From Nakamurella endophytica (lineage in GTDB: Bacteria > Actinomycetota > Actinomycetes > Mycobacteriales > Nakamurellaceae): 64,000 nt of DNA. The translations under genes were made by a program, and so were the position numbers. The notes under the pieces were generated by a model. The model made no database searches. It was not told where the DNA came from and saw only the letters and a list, made by a program, of their open reading frames with translations. The stretch is taken from the NCBI RefSeq assembly GCF_014646215.1, contig NZ_BMNA01000002.1:240864-304863 (forward strand), written 5' to 3'. This document shows, in pieces, positions 16,578-25,147 of this stretch (positions within the stretch are counted from its first letter, which is position 1; each line of letters starts with the position of its first letter).

Positions 16578-17276
16578 TCAGGACCAGCCGATCTCCCCGG
16601 TGCGGTCGACGAACCGGCCCGATCCGTGCCCGGGCCCCTCGGTGGCCAGGCGCACGACGGCGTCCGTCCCCTCCGTCACGGTCTGCGGTCCGCTGTGCCC
16701 GTTCAGGTCGGTCGCGGTGTAGCCCGGATCCGCGACGTTGATCCGGACGTCGGGCAAGGCCTTGGCGTACTGCGTCGTCAGCATGATCAACGCCGCCTTG
16801 GACGAGGTGTACGCCGGCGCGATGACGTGCGATTCGACGCGGGACGGGTCGTGGGTCAGCGCCAGCGAGCCCAGCCCGCTGCTGACGTTCACGATGACCG
16901 GGTCCGCCGACCGGCGGAGCAGCGGGAGGAATGCCGTGGTGGTGCGGACCACGCCGAGCAGGTTGACGTCCAGCACCTGCAGCACGTCGTCGGCGGTCAG
17001 GGTCCCGACGTCCGGCTGCGAGCCGGCGATGCCGGCATTGTTGACCAGGACGTCGACGGCACCCTCGTGCTGCGCCACGTCCGCGGCCGCAGCGGCCACC
17101 GACGCGTCGTCGGTGACGTCGATGCGGACGAACCGCGCGCCGAGCCGGTCCGCGGCGGCGGCGCCGGCCTCCGGGTCGCGGGCTCCGACGATCACCGCGT
17201 GGCCCTCGGCGAGCAGTCGGCGGGCGGTCTCGTACCCCAGGCCCTTGTTGGCCCCGGTGATGAAGGTTGTTGTCAT
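16578..17276 (-). CDS. short-chain dehydrogenase/reductase (SDR)
   Basis: A 232-residue classical SDR: cofactor motif T-G-A-N-K-G-L-G near residue 8, N-N-A-G near 88, catalytic Ser in V-N-V-S-S-G, and Y-T-S-S-K (Tyr and Lys four apart). It oxidises or reduces an alcohol/carbonyl with NAD(P)H. It is divergent from an XRE/MmyB regulator 101 nt away. The same SDR/XRE arrangement recurs at 48509-50227. The ATG at 17276 lies 6 nt after GACGAT on its strand, with no ribosome site, so it may be leaderless. Confidence 0.87.
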   Translation of the reverse strand: MTTTFITGANKGLGYETARRLLAEGHAVIVGARDPEAGAAAADRLGARFVRIDVTDDASVAAAAADVAQHEGAVDVLVNNAGIAGSQPDVGTLTADDVLQVLDVNLLGVVRTTTAFLPLLRRSADPVIVNVSSGLGSLALTHDPSRVESHVIAPAYTSSKAALIMLTTQYAKALPDVRINVADPGYTATDLNGHSGPQTVTEGTDAVVRLATEGPGHGSGRFVDRTGEIGWS

Positions 17277-17377
17277 GCAGCCATCGTCGGACCGTCCGCG
17301 GGTCCGGACCAGAGACGCCGCTGCAGTAGGACCAGCAGTACCACCCTGCCGCCGCGGAGCGCGCGGAGAATGGCGTC

Positions 17378-18244
17378 GTGACCACCGTCGACCAGGATCT
17401 CGGCGCCACGCTGCGGGCCTGGCGGGATCGGCTCTCCCCCGCGGCCGCCGGCCTGCCGACGGGCCGCGCCCGCCGGGCGCATGGGCTCCGTCGCGAGGAA
17501 CTCGCGGAACTGACCGGCATCTCCGTCGACTACGTCGTACGGCTCGAGCAGGGGCGGGCCACCACGCCGTCGGCGCAGGTGGTCGCCGCGCTGTCCCGCG
17601 CCCTGCAGCTGAACACGGCCGAGCGGGACCACCTGTACCGGCTGGCCGGTCTGGCGCCACCCGCCGACGGCGAGGTGTCGGACCACATCCCGCGCGGTGT
17701 CCAGCGTGTCGTGAACCGGCTGGGCACCGACGTGGCGGTGGGGGTCTTCGCCGCCGACTGGCAGCTGCTCTGGTGGAACCGCGGCTGGGCGGCGCTCTTC
17801 GGCGATCCGTCCGGCGCGCCGCCGCAGGCGCGGAACTTCGCCCGCAGCACCTTCCGGCTCGACGGCGACGAGCCGATGCTCGCCCACTGGGCCGTCACGT
17901 CGTCGTCCGGCACGGACGTGCAGGCGGCCGTGGTGTCGGACCTGCGCGCGGCCACCGGGAGGTACCCGCGCAGCGCCCGGCTGCGGCGGCTCGTCACCGA
18001 TCTCACCGCGGCCAGCCCACGGTTCGCGGCGCTGTGGGCGGAGGGCGCCGTCGGCACCCACCGCGAGGACACCAAGGTGGTCAGCCACCCGACCGTCGGA
18101 CCGATCACCGTCGACTGCGACGTCCTGTCCGACGGCGACGGCGCGCTGAAGATCGTCGTCCTGACCGCGGCCGCCGACACCGAGGACGAGACGAAACTGC
18201 GGCTGGCGCTGCTGTCCGGGGTGGCCGCGGCGCCGACCGGCTGA
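17378..18244 (+). CDS. XRE-family regulator with MmyB-like ligand-binding domain
   Basis: A 288-residue regulator. The N-terminal HTH (about 30-90) carries R-R-E-E-L-A-E-L-T-G-I-S-V-D-Y-V-V-R-L-E-Q-G. A C-terminal PAS-like MmyB domain follows (about 110-280; W-Q-L-L-W-W-N-R-G-W-A-A-L-F-G-D), which in known structures binds fatty-acid-like ligands. Divergent from the SDR gene and likely its regulator. The GTG start at 17378 is 6 nt after GAGAAT. The 3' end is convergent with a lipoprotein gene 28 nt away. Confidence 0.87.
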   Translation: MTTVDQDLGATLRAWRDRLSPAAAGLPTGRARRAHGLRREELAELTGISVDYVVRLEQGRATTPSAQVVAALSRALQLNTAERDHLYRLAGLAPPADGEVSDHIPRGVQRVVNRLGTDVAVGVFAADWQLLWWNRGWAALFGDPSGAPPQARNFARSTFRLDGDEPMLAHWAVTSSSGTDVQAAVVSDLRAATGRYPRSARLRRLVTDLTAASPRFAALWAEGAVGTHREDTKVVSHPTVGPITVDCDVLSDGDGALKIVVLTAAADTEDETKLRLALLSGVAAAPTG

Positions 18245-18271
18245 ACCGGCCGGACCGATCCGGGCGTGGCG

Positions 18272-18811
18272 TCAGCCGGCCGTCACGGTGATCCGGAGGA
18301 CCTTGCGGGACAGGCGGAGCGTCGCTGTTCCGGGCTTCTCGGCACGCACCTCGATCCACCTGGTCGTCGAGACGACCGTGCCGCAGGCGACCACGGTGGC
18401 CACGGACCGGTCGGTCAGTGTCACCACCCCCGAACGTCCCTGCACCTGTACGTCGGCCGCCCGCCCGCTGCCGTCGAGCCATCCCGTGTCGCCGACCGCG
18501 AGCTCGTCACCGTCCCGGAGCGACGACTCGAAGGCCGTGCTCGGATCCGCGTGCGTCACGTCGGAGCACGACCGGCCGCTGGTGGTTCCTGGTCCGGTCG
18601 ACGGTCCGCCGGACGACCCGACGCCGGTCGTGATCCGTCCTGTCGAGTCCGACGGGACCGTCGGTGTCGTGTCGACGACGGTGCCGGTGCTCGTCACGGG
18701 CGGATCGGCTCTGCCGCCGGAACCGGCGACATCCGCGGTGCAGCCGCTCAGCAGGGCGGCGAGGAGGACGGCGGCGATCGTCGTCCCTACGACCGGTGGG
18801 CGCTGTGCCAT
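18272..18811 (-). CDS. lipoprotein of unknown function
   Basis: A 179-residue exported lipoprotein: signal with L-L-S-G-C ending at Cys24, then a Thr/Ser/Gly/Pro linker to about residue 80 and a C-terminal beta-rich domain of about 95 residues with two cysteines (R-S-C-S-D and V-A-C-G-T). The domain recalls a small beta-sandwich but I cannot name it. It stands alone between the XRE gene and the DHFR-like gene. Not essential-looking; possibly envelope-associated. Confidence 0.72.
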   Translation of the reverse strand: MAQRPPVVGTTIAAVLLAALLSGCTADVAGSGGRADPPVTSTGTVVDTTPTVPSDSTGRITTGVGSSGGPSTGPGTTSGRSCSDVTHADPSTAFESSLRDGDELAVGDTGWLDGSGRAADVQVQGRSGVVTLTDRSVATVVACGTVVSTTRWIEVRAEKPGTATLRLSRKVLRITVTAG

Positions 18812-19046
18812 CGTTCCGTCCCTTCTCCCGGACGGCTCGACCCCGGTGAACGGCGGCCAGCCGTCGCGTCCGAACTCGGTCGCCGCCGGACATCTCGTCC
18901 AGTCGGTCCGGCGGGTGAGCGGATCGTAGGACCGTCCGTCGTTCCTGTCCCGGGTTCCGGGGCCGTCCGCCGCCGCCCGTGGACAGCCCGACGGACTCGG
19001 GCATCCGCGGCCGACGTCCGGGCCGGACAGGGATGCGTGGTCAGGG

Positions 19047-19583
19047 TCAGCGGAACACGCCGTAGTCCGCCACGAGGTGACCGGTGGGCGTCATCGCGCC
19101 GCGCAGGGTCCGGAGCCGGGTCGCCGGTACACCGTCCAGGAGCCGTCGTCCCGCGCCGACGACGACCGGCGCGACGACCAGCCGCAGCTCGTCCACGAGG
19201 TCCGCCGCCAGCAGCGCCCGGGCGACCGAGATGCTGGCGTGGACGCCGATGTCCCGGCCGGGACGCTTCCTCAGGTCCCGCACGAACCCCTCGAGATCCG
19301 CGTGGACCGGGGTGCAGCCGGTCCAGGTCCGGTGCAGGGGTCTGGAGGTCACGACGTACTTGGCGACGCTGTTGATGAAGCCGGCGAAAGGTTCGACGTC
19401 ACTGCCCGGCCAGTACGCGGCCCACTCGTCGTAACTGCGCCTGCCGAGGATCACCGCGTCCTGCGACGCGATGACCTCGGCGAGGTGGCCGTCGAGGGCT
19501 TCGTCCCAGTCGGTGACCCACTCGTCCGGGTCCTGGGCGACACCGTCCAGGGACACCAGTTCGTAGACGACGACCTTGCGCAC
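19047..19583 (-). CDS. dihydrofolate reductase-like (RibD C-terminal domain) protein
   Basis: A 178-residue stand-alone RibD_C/DHFR-fold reductase: V-V-Y-E-L-V-S-L-D-G-V at the start, A-V-I-L-G-R-R-S-Y-D-E-W near residue 44, K-Y-V-V-T-S-R, and D-E-L-R-L-V-V-A-P-V-V-V-G-A-G-R-R-L. Such proteins are common in actinobacteria and probably use NADPH on an unknown pterin- or flavin-related substrate; a true DHFR role is unlikely. The GTG start at 19583 has GGATGGAGGCGTT upstream. Confidence 0.85.
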   Translation of the reverse strand: MRKVVVYELVSLDGVAQDPDEWVTDWDEALDGHLAEVIASQDAVILGRRSYDEWAAYWPGSDVEPFAGFINSVAKYVVTSRPLHRTWTGCTPVHADLEGFVRDLRKRPGRDIGVHASISVARALLAADLVDELRLVVAPVVVGAGRRLLDGVPATRLRTLRGAMTPTGHLVADYGVFR

Positions 19584-19623
19584 AACGCCTCCATCCCGCT
19601 CGCCCGTCCGTCATCCCGACCGG

Positions 19624-21414
19624 TCAGGACGTCCGGCGCAGCTCGGGGATCTGCAACGACTCGATGGTCATCGTGGTGGCTCGGCCGCCGGCGAAGCCGC
19701 CGAAGGTGACCGCGGACCTGGGATCGGCGAAGCCGCCGGGCGGCAGCCAGCTGAAGTTGTCCCCGTCCCAGGGGGTCAGCGGTGCCGACAGCCGCTTGGG
19801 TCCGAGCGTCACCGTCAGCGTCCGCCCCCGCGCGCTCACGACCACGTCGCCGACGTAGCTGTTGGTGTAGGTGCCGACGTATGCGGACGCGGCCCGCGGT
19901 CGGCGGGCGTCCGCCGGCGGATCGCCGGCCACCGGGGACCGGTTGACGAAGGTGTTCACGAAGATGGCCTTGTAGTGGTCGAACCAGTCGCGCTCGGCCA
20001 CACCCGTGCGCACCAGGTCGGTGAACGTGACCGCGATGGCCTCCGGGACGCCGATCGGGGAACCGTTGGTGAGCACGACGATGCCCACGTCGGCGGCCGG
20101 CAGCATGCCGAAGGCCGTGGCGGCGCCGACGTAGAAGGCGCCGGAGTGGCCCCAGCGCACGTGTCCGGTGGACGTGGCCTCGACGTTGAAGCCGTAGCCG
20201 TAGAACTCGCTGCGCTCGGCCGGAGTCGTGCCCGGGATGTTGGGGATGTGCGGGTTCCGTGCCGCCTGCAACGCCGCCGGGTCGATGTGCTGCCGGCCGT
20301 CCCACCGGCCGTCGGCCAGGTGGAGCAGCATCCAGCGCGCCATGTCGTTGGCGGACGACGAGACGCCGCCCGCCGGGGACTGCTGGTCCGGGTCCCGCAG
20401 GTAGGTCGGGCGGAACCGGTAGCCGTCGTAGTAGAAGTGCAGCGCCGCCCGGTTGCTGCGGGCCAGGAAGTCCGAGTGGCGCGAGCTGGTCCGGCTCATG
20501 CCGAGCGGCCGGTACAGCGCCGCGTCCTGCAGGTCCTCCCACGACATGCCGGCCGCGGCGGCCACCGCTTCGCCGCCGATCGTCATGCCGAAGTTGGTGT
20601 ACTCGTAGGTGATCCGGAACGGTTTGAGCGGTAGCTGGCGCAGCCGCTGCAGGATCTGCGCCCGGTCGAACCCGAGCGCCTCCAGGTCCTCGCCCGCCCC
20701 GCCGGACAGCCCGGTGCGGTGCGCGTAGCAGTCGGAGATCTGCAGCATCGAGGTGACCGCGGGGTCCGAGAGCCGGAAGTCGGGCAGGTGCGCGGTGACC
20801 TTGTCCGCCCAGGTCGCCTTCTTCCGGGTGATCGCCCAGCAGACCGCCGTGCTGCCCACCGACTTGGACAGCGACGCGAGCTGGAACACGGTGTCCGCAT
20901 CGACCTTCCCCGGTCTGCCGAGTTCGCGGACGCCGAAACCCTTCGCATAGACGACCTTTCCACCGTGCACGACGGCAGCCGAGAGGCCGGGGACGCCCGA
21001 GCGCTGCATCACGTCGGCGATGAGGGCGTCGAGAGCACCGACGGCTGCGGTGATCCGGGCCTCGGGGATGTCGACCGCCGAGTAGGCGAACTGCGCGGTC
21101 CTGCCGACAGGCGCGAGCCCGGGCATCACCACCGGGGTGGCCGCAGCTGTGCCGGTCGCGGCCGTGCTGCCGCTGGCAGTGGTGCTGGCGGCAGCCGCGG
21201 AGGGCGGCGTCGAGCCCGCCGGCGTCGACAGGGTGGCAGCGGGCGGACCGGTCGGGGTCGCTGCCGACGATGCAGCGGTTCCCGTCGAACCGACCGCCTC
21301 CGCCGTTGCGCTGGTGCATCCGGCCAGCAGGGCCGCCGAGCCGCCGATCAGCAGCGCCCGGCGGGAGGTGGTCCCGACGCCAGCGGCGGACGTCGGCCGG
21401 TCTGCATGTGCCAT
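19624..21414 (-). CDS. serine hydrolase of the beta-lactamase/PBP superfamily, exported lipoprotein
   Basis: A 596-residue exported hydrolase. The N-terminus combines a twin-arginine pair (R18-R19) with a lipobox L-L-A-G-C ending at Cys33, suggesting a Tat lipoprotein. A low-complexity linker runs to about residue 115. The catalytic S-L-S-K lies near 177, the Y-x-N equivalent Y-T-N near 270 and H-S-G near 423. A C-terminal beta domain follows. It may hydrolyse peptides or esters at the cell surface. The ATG at 21414 follows AGGAG. It sits 41 nt after the DHFR-like gene start on the same strand. Confidence 0.87.
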   Translation of the reverse strand: MAHADRPTSAAGVGTTSRRALLIGGSAALLAGCTSATAEAVGSTGTAASSAATPTGPPAATLSTPAGSTPPSAAAASTTASGSTAATGTAAATPVVMPGLAPVGRTAQFAYSAVDIPEARITAAVGALDALIADVMQRSGVPGLSAAVVHGGKVVYAKGFGVRELGRPGKVDADTVFQLASLSKSVGSTAVCWAITRKKATWADKVTAHLPDFRLSDPAVTSMLQISDCYAHRTGLSGGAGEDLEALGFDRAQILQRLRQLPLKPFRITYEYTNFGMTIGGEAVAAAAGMSWEDLQDAALYRPLGMSRTSSRHSDFLARSNRAALHFYYDGYRFRPTYLRDPDQQSPAGGVSSSANDMARWMLLHLADGRWDGRQHIDPAALQAARNPHIPNIPGTTPAERSEFYGYGFNVEATSTGHVRWGHSGAFYVGAATAFGMLPAADVGIVVLTNGSPIGVPEAIAVTFTDLVRTGVAERDWFDHYKAIFVNTFVNRSPVAGDPPADARRPRAASAYVGTYTNSYVGDVVVSARGRTLTVTLGPKRLSAPLTPWDGDNFSWLPPGGFADPRSAVTFGGFAGGRATTMTIESLQIPELRRTS

Positions 21415-21516
21415 GGCGGGCTCCTGATCCGCGGCGACGGGAGATGCCGTGGATGGTGGCACACGGACCCGCACCATGGGGAGATCGTCGGATTCCGATC
21501 TCCCGCGGCGCCGGGC

Positions 21517-21570
21517 ACCGGACCGTCGAGAACCACCGGACCGTCGAGAACCACCGGACCGTCGAGAGCC
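21517..21570. repeat. three tandem copies of an 18-bp unit
   Basis: Unit ACCGGACCGTCGAGAACC at 21517, 21535 and 21553, the last with one change (GAGAGCC). It lies in the 235-nt gap between the serine hydrolase start and the end of the DinB gene. No coding role seen. Confidence 0.9.
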
Positions 21571-21649
21571 GCCGGCGACGGCCGGCCCGCCGTCCGTGGT
21601 GGCCCTGCCGGGCAGGGTCGCCGCGGACGGCCGGGCACGGCCGCTCTGG

Positions 21650-22258
21650 CTACCTCCCGACCGGGGAGGACCCGCTGACGGCGTGCCAGTCCTCGGGCGG
21701 ATCCTCGCCGACCCGGCCGTCGATCGACTCCCGGATGAGGTCCGCGTGGCCGGTGTGGCGGCCGTACTCCTCGAGCAGGTCGAACAGCAGGCGGCGCAGG
21801 CTGACCTCCAGTCCCTCGTCGGCGCCCATGGCGATGCGCTGTCCTGGCCCGTCCGCGGCGAGGGCCGTTCGCAGGCGTTCCTCGGACCGGCGGACGGCCT
21901 CGTCCCACAGCCGGTACAGGTCCTCGGCCGCCCATCCGTCGATGTCGAAGGTGTAGGCGCCGGGCGGACCCGGGTAGTCCGGCATCCCCGCCCACGGCGG
22001 GCCGTAGCCCGCGCCCGACAGCGAGATGCCGAACTTCTCGTCCTCGACGCACGCGAGGTGCTTGAGCAGCCCGCCGAGGGTCAGCGTCGACGAGCCCACC
22101 GAGCGGGACAGGTCTGCCGTGTCGAGCCCGTCGGCCTTCCAGCGGAACGTGGTCCGCAGTCGGGTGAGCGACGCGGCAAGGTGCTGGGTCTCGCTGCCGG
22201 CGAGCGGAGGCTCCCACGGCGGCTGGCTGTTCCCGGTCTGGGCAGAGGAGTCGTCCAT
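21650..22258 (-). CDS. DinB family protein (DUF664-like)
   Basis: A 202-residue four-helix-bundle protein of the DinB/YfiT-like superfamily. L-G-G-L-L-K-H-L-A-C-V-E places the first metal-binding histidine, and L-L-E-E-Y-G-R-H-T-G-H-A-D supplies the second pair near residue 170, the standard triad arrangement. Actinobacterial members include mycothiol-dependent S-transferases, so a thiol-transfer or detoxification role is plausible. The ATG at 22258 is 6 nt after TAGCGT, so a leaderless mRNA is expected. Confidence 0.85.
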   Translation of the reverse strand: MDDSSAQTGNSQPPWEPPLAGSETQHLAASLTRLRTTFRWKADGLDTADLSRSVGSSTLTLGGLLKHLACVEDEKFGISLSGAGYGPPWAGMPDYPGPPGAYTFDIDGWAAEDLYRLWDEAVRRSEERLRTALAADGPGQRIAMGADEGLEVSLRRLLFDLLEEYGRHTGHADLIRESIDGRVGEDPPEDWHAVSGSSPVGR

Positions 22259-22649
22259 GCCTCGACGCTAGAGCGGCATGCGGACGGTCCGCGTCCTGTT
22301 CTGTCATCGGCGCCGTCCGCCCGACTGCCGCGGACGGTTCGGTCCGATCCGGAACCCGTCCGGGTGCGCGGAGGCGACCCCGTGCCGGCCCCGCGATCGG
22401 GTCTCCGCGGTCTGTCCCCGGGTCGGCCGTGAGAGACGAACCAGTCCCGCGGAGGCCGGGCGTGGCGGGTTCAAGAGCCAAGGACCGGGAAGTCGTTTCG
22501 GAAGGTGTTCCACAGGGGTAGCCGCACGGGCGGCGCCCCGGGCACTGCCCGCAGCGCCGACAGGGGCGTCCCGGGCAGGGCACTGGCGTCATGAGACCTG
22601 ACCGCAACCGGTGGCCGGGACGAGCGCGCGAGCACCGGAGAGGAGCGCC
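22259..22649. other. divergent intergenic region, no gene seen
   Basis: About 390 nt between the DinB gene and the metallophosphoesterase. No frame looks coding. It should carry both promoters; only the DinB -10 is convincing. A stretch around 22462-22515 is less GC-rich (AAGAGCCAAGGACCGGGAAG) and could be part of the phosphoesterase promoter. Confidence 0.4.
22265..22270 (-). promoter_or_regulatory. candidate -10 box of the DinB gene
   Basis: TAGCGT on the minus strand, 6 nt before the ATG at 22258. The distance predicts transcription starting at the start codon. Confidence 0.4.
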
Positions 22650-24104
22650 GTGTCAGAGCGCACCGCGCCGCCGACCAGTTCCCGGGTCGAGGACGTCGCT
22701 GCCGACCGGGCATGCTCGCCGGGTCGTTTCGTGGATCTGCTGCCACGTCCCCTGCCCCGCCGCCAACTGTCCTGGGCCAATCCCGTCGTGCTGTGGAAGT
22801 CCCGGCGGCAGCTCGTGCCCTGGTGGCTCGATGGCGTCGACCGGCGACGGTCCCGCATCCTGGCGGGATCGTCACCCGCGGACTTCGACGTGGATCTGCA
22901 GCTCGGGGACCACTCCTTCGTCGTCCTCGGCGATCCCGGCGAGGGCGACCGGTCCCAGTACGCGGTCATGTCTGCGCTCGCGACCTTCGCCGCGGACACC
23001 ACCTTCGGCGTGCTCTGCGGCGACCTGCAGTACCCGGCCGGAGACGTCAACGACTTCGTCGACCTGTTCTACCGGCCCTTCGACAGTTACCCCGGCGCGT
23101 TGTACGCCGTCCCGGGCAATCACGACTGGTACGACGGTCTGACGGGTTTCCTGCACCACCTCTGCGGCCGCCCCGCACCGCAGTTCGACCGTGCCCGCTT
23201 CGTCGCGGAAGGTGGTCCGGCGCTGCGCGACCAACCGTCCCAGCAGCAGCCGGTCGCCCAGCGGACGCCGTACTTCCGGGTGCGGACCCGTCCTCTGACG
23301 CTGGTCTGCATCGAGTCCGGCATCCACAACAGGGTCGACGAGGAACAGGGTCGATGGCTGCTCCGGGTGTCGCGCGAACCCGGACCGAAGGTGCTCATCA
23401 CGGGTGGCGCGCCGCTGATCGCCAACGGTCGACGCGAGCAGTGCCGGATCAGCGGGGCACCCGAAGGGTACGGCGACGTGCACCAGGTCGTCGTCGAACC
23501 GCGACACGAGTACGTGGCGGCGATCGGCGGCAACACCCACAACTACCAGCGCTACCCCGTTCGGACAGCGGGCCGGACGATCCAGTTCGTGGTGGCAGGT
23601 GGTGGCGGCGCCTTCCTGCACGCGACACACACCGTAGGCCGGGTGGAACCCGCGCAGGCGGACGGAGTGAACGAGGAACGCTTCCGCTGCTTCCCGCTCC
23701 GCCGCGACTCGCTCGCCGCCTTCTCCAGGGTGCTGGCACATCGCCTGCGCATTCTCAGCCGGGGCCGGCTACGGCCCTTGTCCACCGATCAGGCTGCCCA
23801 TGCACTGGCACGGCGTCACGGCGTCGCACCGCTCGCCTCGCGCCCCGTCGGACCGGACCGCAGAGGGCCGCTGACCGGCCTCGCCGCGTACATCGTCGGA
23901 CATCTCGGCGGCCGGGCCACCCAGCGCCTCCTGGCGCCGGTCATCGCCTGGCGCGACCCGCCGTTCTTCAAGAACTTCCTGCGCATCGACGTGAACGGCG
24001 AACGGTTGCGCTGTCGTTGTTACGGCGTGACCGGCTGCCGGGAGTACGACGACGTGCCGATGGTGGAGGACGAGTGGGTGATGTCGTTGGCCCCCCGCGA
24101 CTGA
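22650..24104 (+). CDS. metallophosphoesterase
   Basis: A 484-residue calcineurin-like phosphoesterase. Metal-binding motifs appear in order: V-V-L-G-D-P-G-E-G-D, L-C-G-D-L-Q-Y-P-A-G-D, P-G-N-H-D-W-Y-D-G-L, and a distal G-G-N-T-H-N-Y-Q-R-Y. There is no signal peptide; amphipathic segments occur near the C-terminal third. The N-terminus is unusual (R-F-V-D-L-L-P-R-P-L-P-R-R). The GTG at 22650 follows GGAGAGGAGCGCC. The substrate may be a cyclic nucleotide, a phospholipid head group or a nucleotide, and cannot be told from the sequence. Confidence 0.85.
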   Translation: MSERTAPPTSSRVEDVAADRACSPGRFVDLLPRPLPRRQLSWANPVVLWKSRRQLVPWWLDGVDRRRSRILAGSSPADFDVDLQLGDHSFVVLGDPGEGDRSQYAVMSALATFAADTTFGVLCGDLQYPAGDVNDFVDLFYRPFDSYPGALYAVPGNHDWYDGLTGFLHHLCGRPAPQFDRARFVAEGGPALRDQPSQQQPVAQRTPYFRVRTRPLTLVCIESGIHNRVDEEQGRWLLRVSREPGPKVLITGGAPLIANGRREQCRISGAPEGYGDVHQVVVEPRHEYVAAIGGNTHNYQRYPVRTAGRTIQFVVAGGGGAFLHATHTVGRVEPAQADGVNEERFRCFPLRRDSLAAFSRVLAHRLRILSRGRLRPLSTDQAAHALARRHGVAPLASRPVGPDRRGPLTGLAAYIVGHLGGRATQRLLAPVIAWRDPPFFKNFLRIDVNGERLRCRCYGVTGCREYDDVPMVEDEWVMSLAPRD

Positions 24105-24375
24105 CGGTGCAGGAAGCGGCTGTGTGCCGGCCATCCGTCGCGGACGGTACACCGGCATCCTGCGGCCACCCGCCGGTGCGGGGCCGAGCGCCCGCGCGGT
24201 CGTCCGTGGCGCTTCCCGCCCGGACCACCACGCACGGTCACGTCCCGACGGTGCCGCCGGTGCGGGCGACCCGTCCGCCGACCGGTCCGACGCACCGTGT
24301 GTGACATGCTGCGACGCCCGTTGGCCCGACGGTCTGGACTCGGCCCGCCGTCAACACTCGGTGAAGTGGTTCGAT

Positions 24376-24381
24376 TACACT
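24376..24381 (+). promoter_or_regulatory. -10 box of the three-gene ThiF/c-di-GMP operon
   Basis: TACACT, 7 nt before the GTG at 24389, with no ribosome site between. A weak -35 candidate TCAACA lies at 24351-24356. This predicts a leaderless transcript covering the following three overlapping genes. Confidence 0.6.
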
Positions 24382-24388
24382 TGGTTGC

Positions 24389-25147
24389 GTGTTGCTCACA
24401 GTGTCCGCCGCACCGCCCGGGTCCGCGCCCGAGGCCGACGGCCCCACCGCGCCCGGCATCGTCGGGGAGTACTGCGAGGCAGGCAGCGGCCGCCGGGTCC
24501 TGGTCGCCCGACCGGGCGAACAGCCGGCGTTGTGGGCCGCGTACCTCGACGGCGCGCTGCGCAGCTACCGGAGCCACGGTGTCGAGTCCGTCATCGAGTA
24601 CCCGGCGGTTCGGGACGGCCGGTCGACGTCGCTGTTCGTCACCGCGGTCGAGCCCGACGGCCGCGTCGTGGCCGGCCTGCGCGCCCACGGACCGCTCGTC
24701 GCGCCGGACCAGGCCCACGCCGTGCGTGAGTGGGACGGGCGACCGGGGACCGCCGAGATCCGCGCCCAGATCGGTGACCGGCTCGCGGCCGGTGTCGTCG
24801 AGATCAAGGCCGTCTGGGTCGACGCGGACGCCGCCGGCCGGCTCGCGCTGACGGCGGCGATGGCGCGCGCCTTCGTGCACGTCATGGACGTCCTGCAGGT
24901 GCGGTATGCGCTCTGCACCGCCGCCCGCCACGCCGTCGGTCGCTGGCAGAGCAGCGGCGGCATCGTCAGCAGCACCGTGCCCGCCGTTCCCTACCCGGAC
25001 GAGCGGTACCGGACCGTCCTCATGTGGTGGGACCGGACCGCCGTCGCCGAGGTCGTCGCTGCGGCCGACCACGAGGCGTTGCTGCAGGAGTCGGACGATC
25101 TGTTCGGCCGGGTCCCGGCCGCGGGCTCCTTCCCCTCGGTGGCGTGA
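24389..25147 (+). CDS. GNAT-fold-like protein (autoinducer/N-acyl amino acid synthase-like)
   Basis: A 252-residue soluble protein, first gene of a three-gene operon. Its middle looks like a GNAT/LuxI-type acyltransferase: a strand G-L-R-A-H-G-P-L, a long insertion, then G-V-V-E-I-K-A-V-W-V, a helix L-A-L-T-A-A-M-A-R-A-F-V-H-V-M-D, and Y-A-L-C-T-A-A-R-H-A-V-G-R-W. This order recalls acyl-homoserine-lactone and N-acyl amino acid synthases but is not proof. From memory, the gene in this place in Mycobacterium is Rv1356c. The stop overlaps the next start by one base (TGATG). The GTG start is leaderless-type. Confidence 0.6.
   Translation: MLLTVSAAPPGSAPEADGPTAPGIVGEYCEAGSGRRVLVARPGEQPALWAAYLDGALRSYRSHGVESVIEYPAVRDGRSTSLFVTAVEPDGRVVAGLRAHGPLVAPDQAHAVREWDGRPGTAEIRAQIGDRLAAGVVEIKAVWVDADAAGRLALTAAMARAFVHVMDVLQVRYALCTAARHAVGRWQSSGGIVSSTVPAVPYPDERYRTVLMWWDRTAVAEVVAAADHEALLQESDDLFGRVPAAGSFPSVA

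Noticed and set aside
14812..17520. A 902-codon minus-strand frame opposite the metallopeptidase, LLM and SDR genes
   Set aside because: Shadow frame; it runs antisense to two genes and through a terminator.
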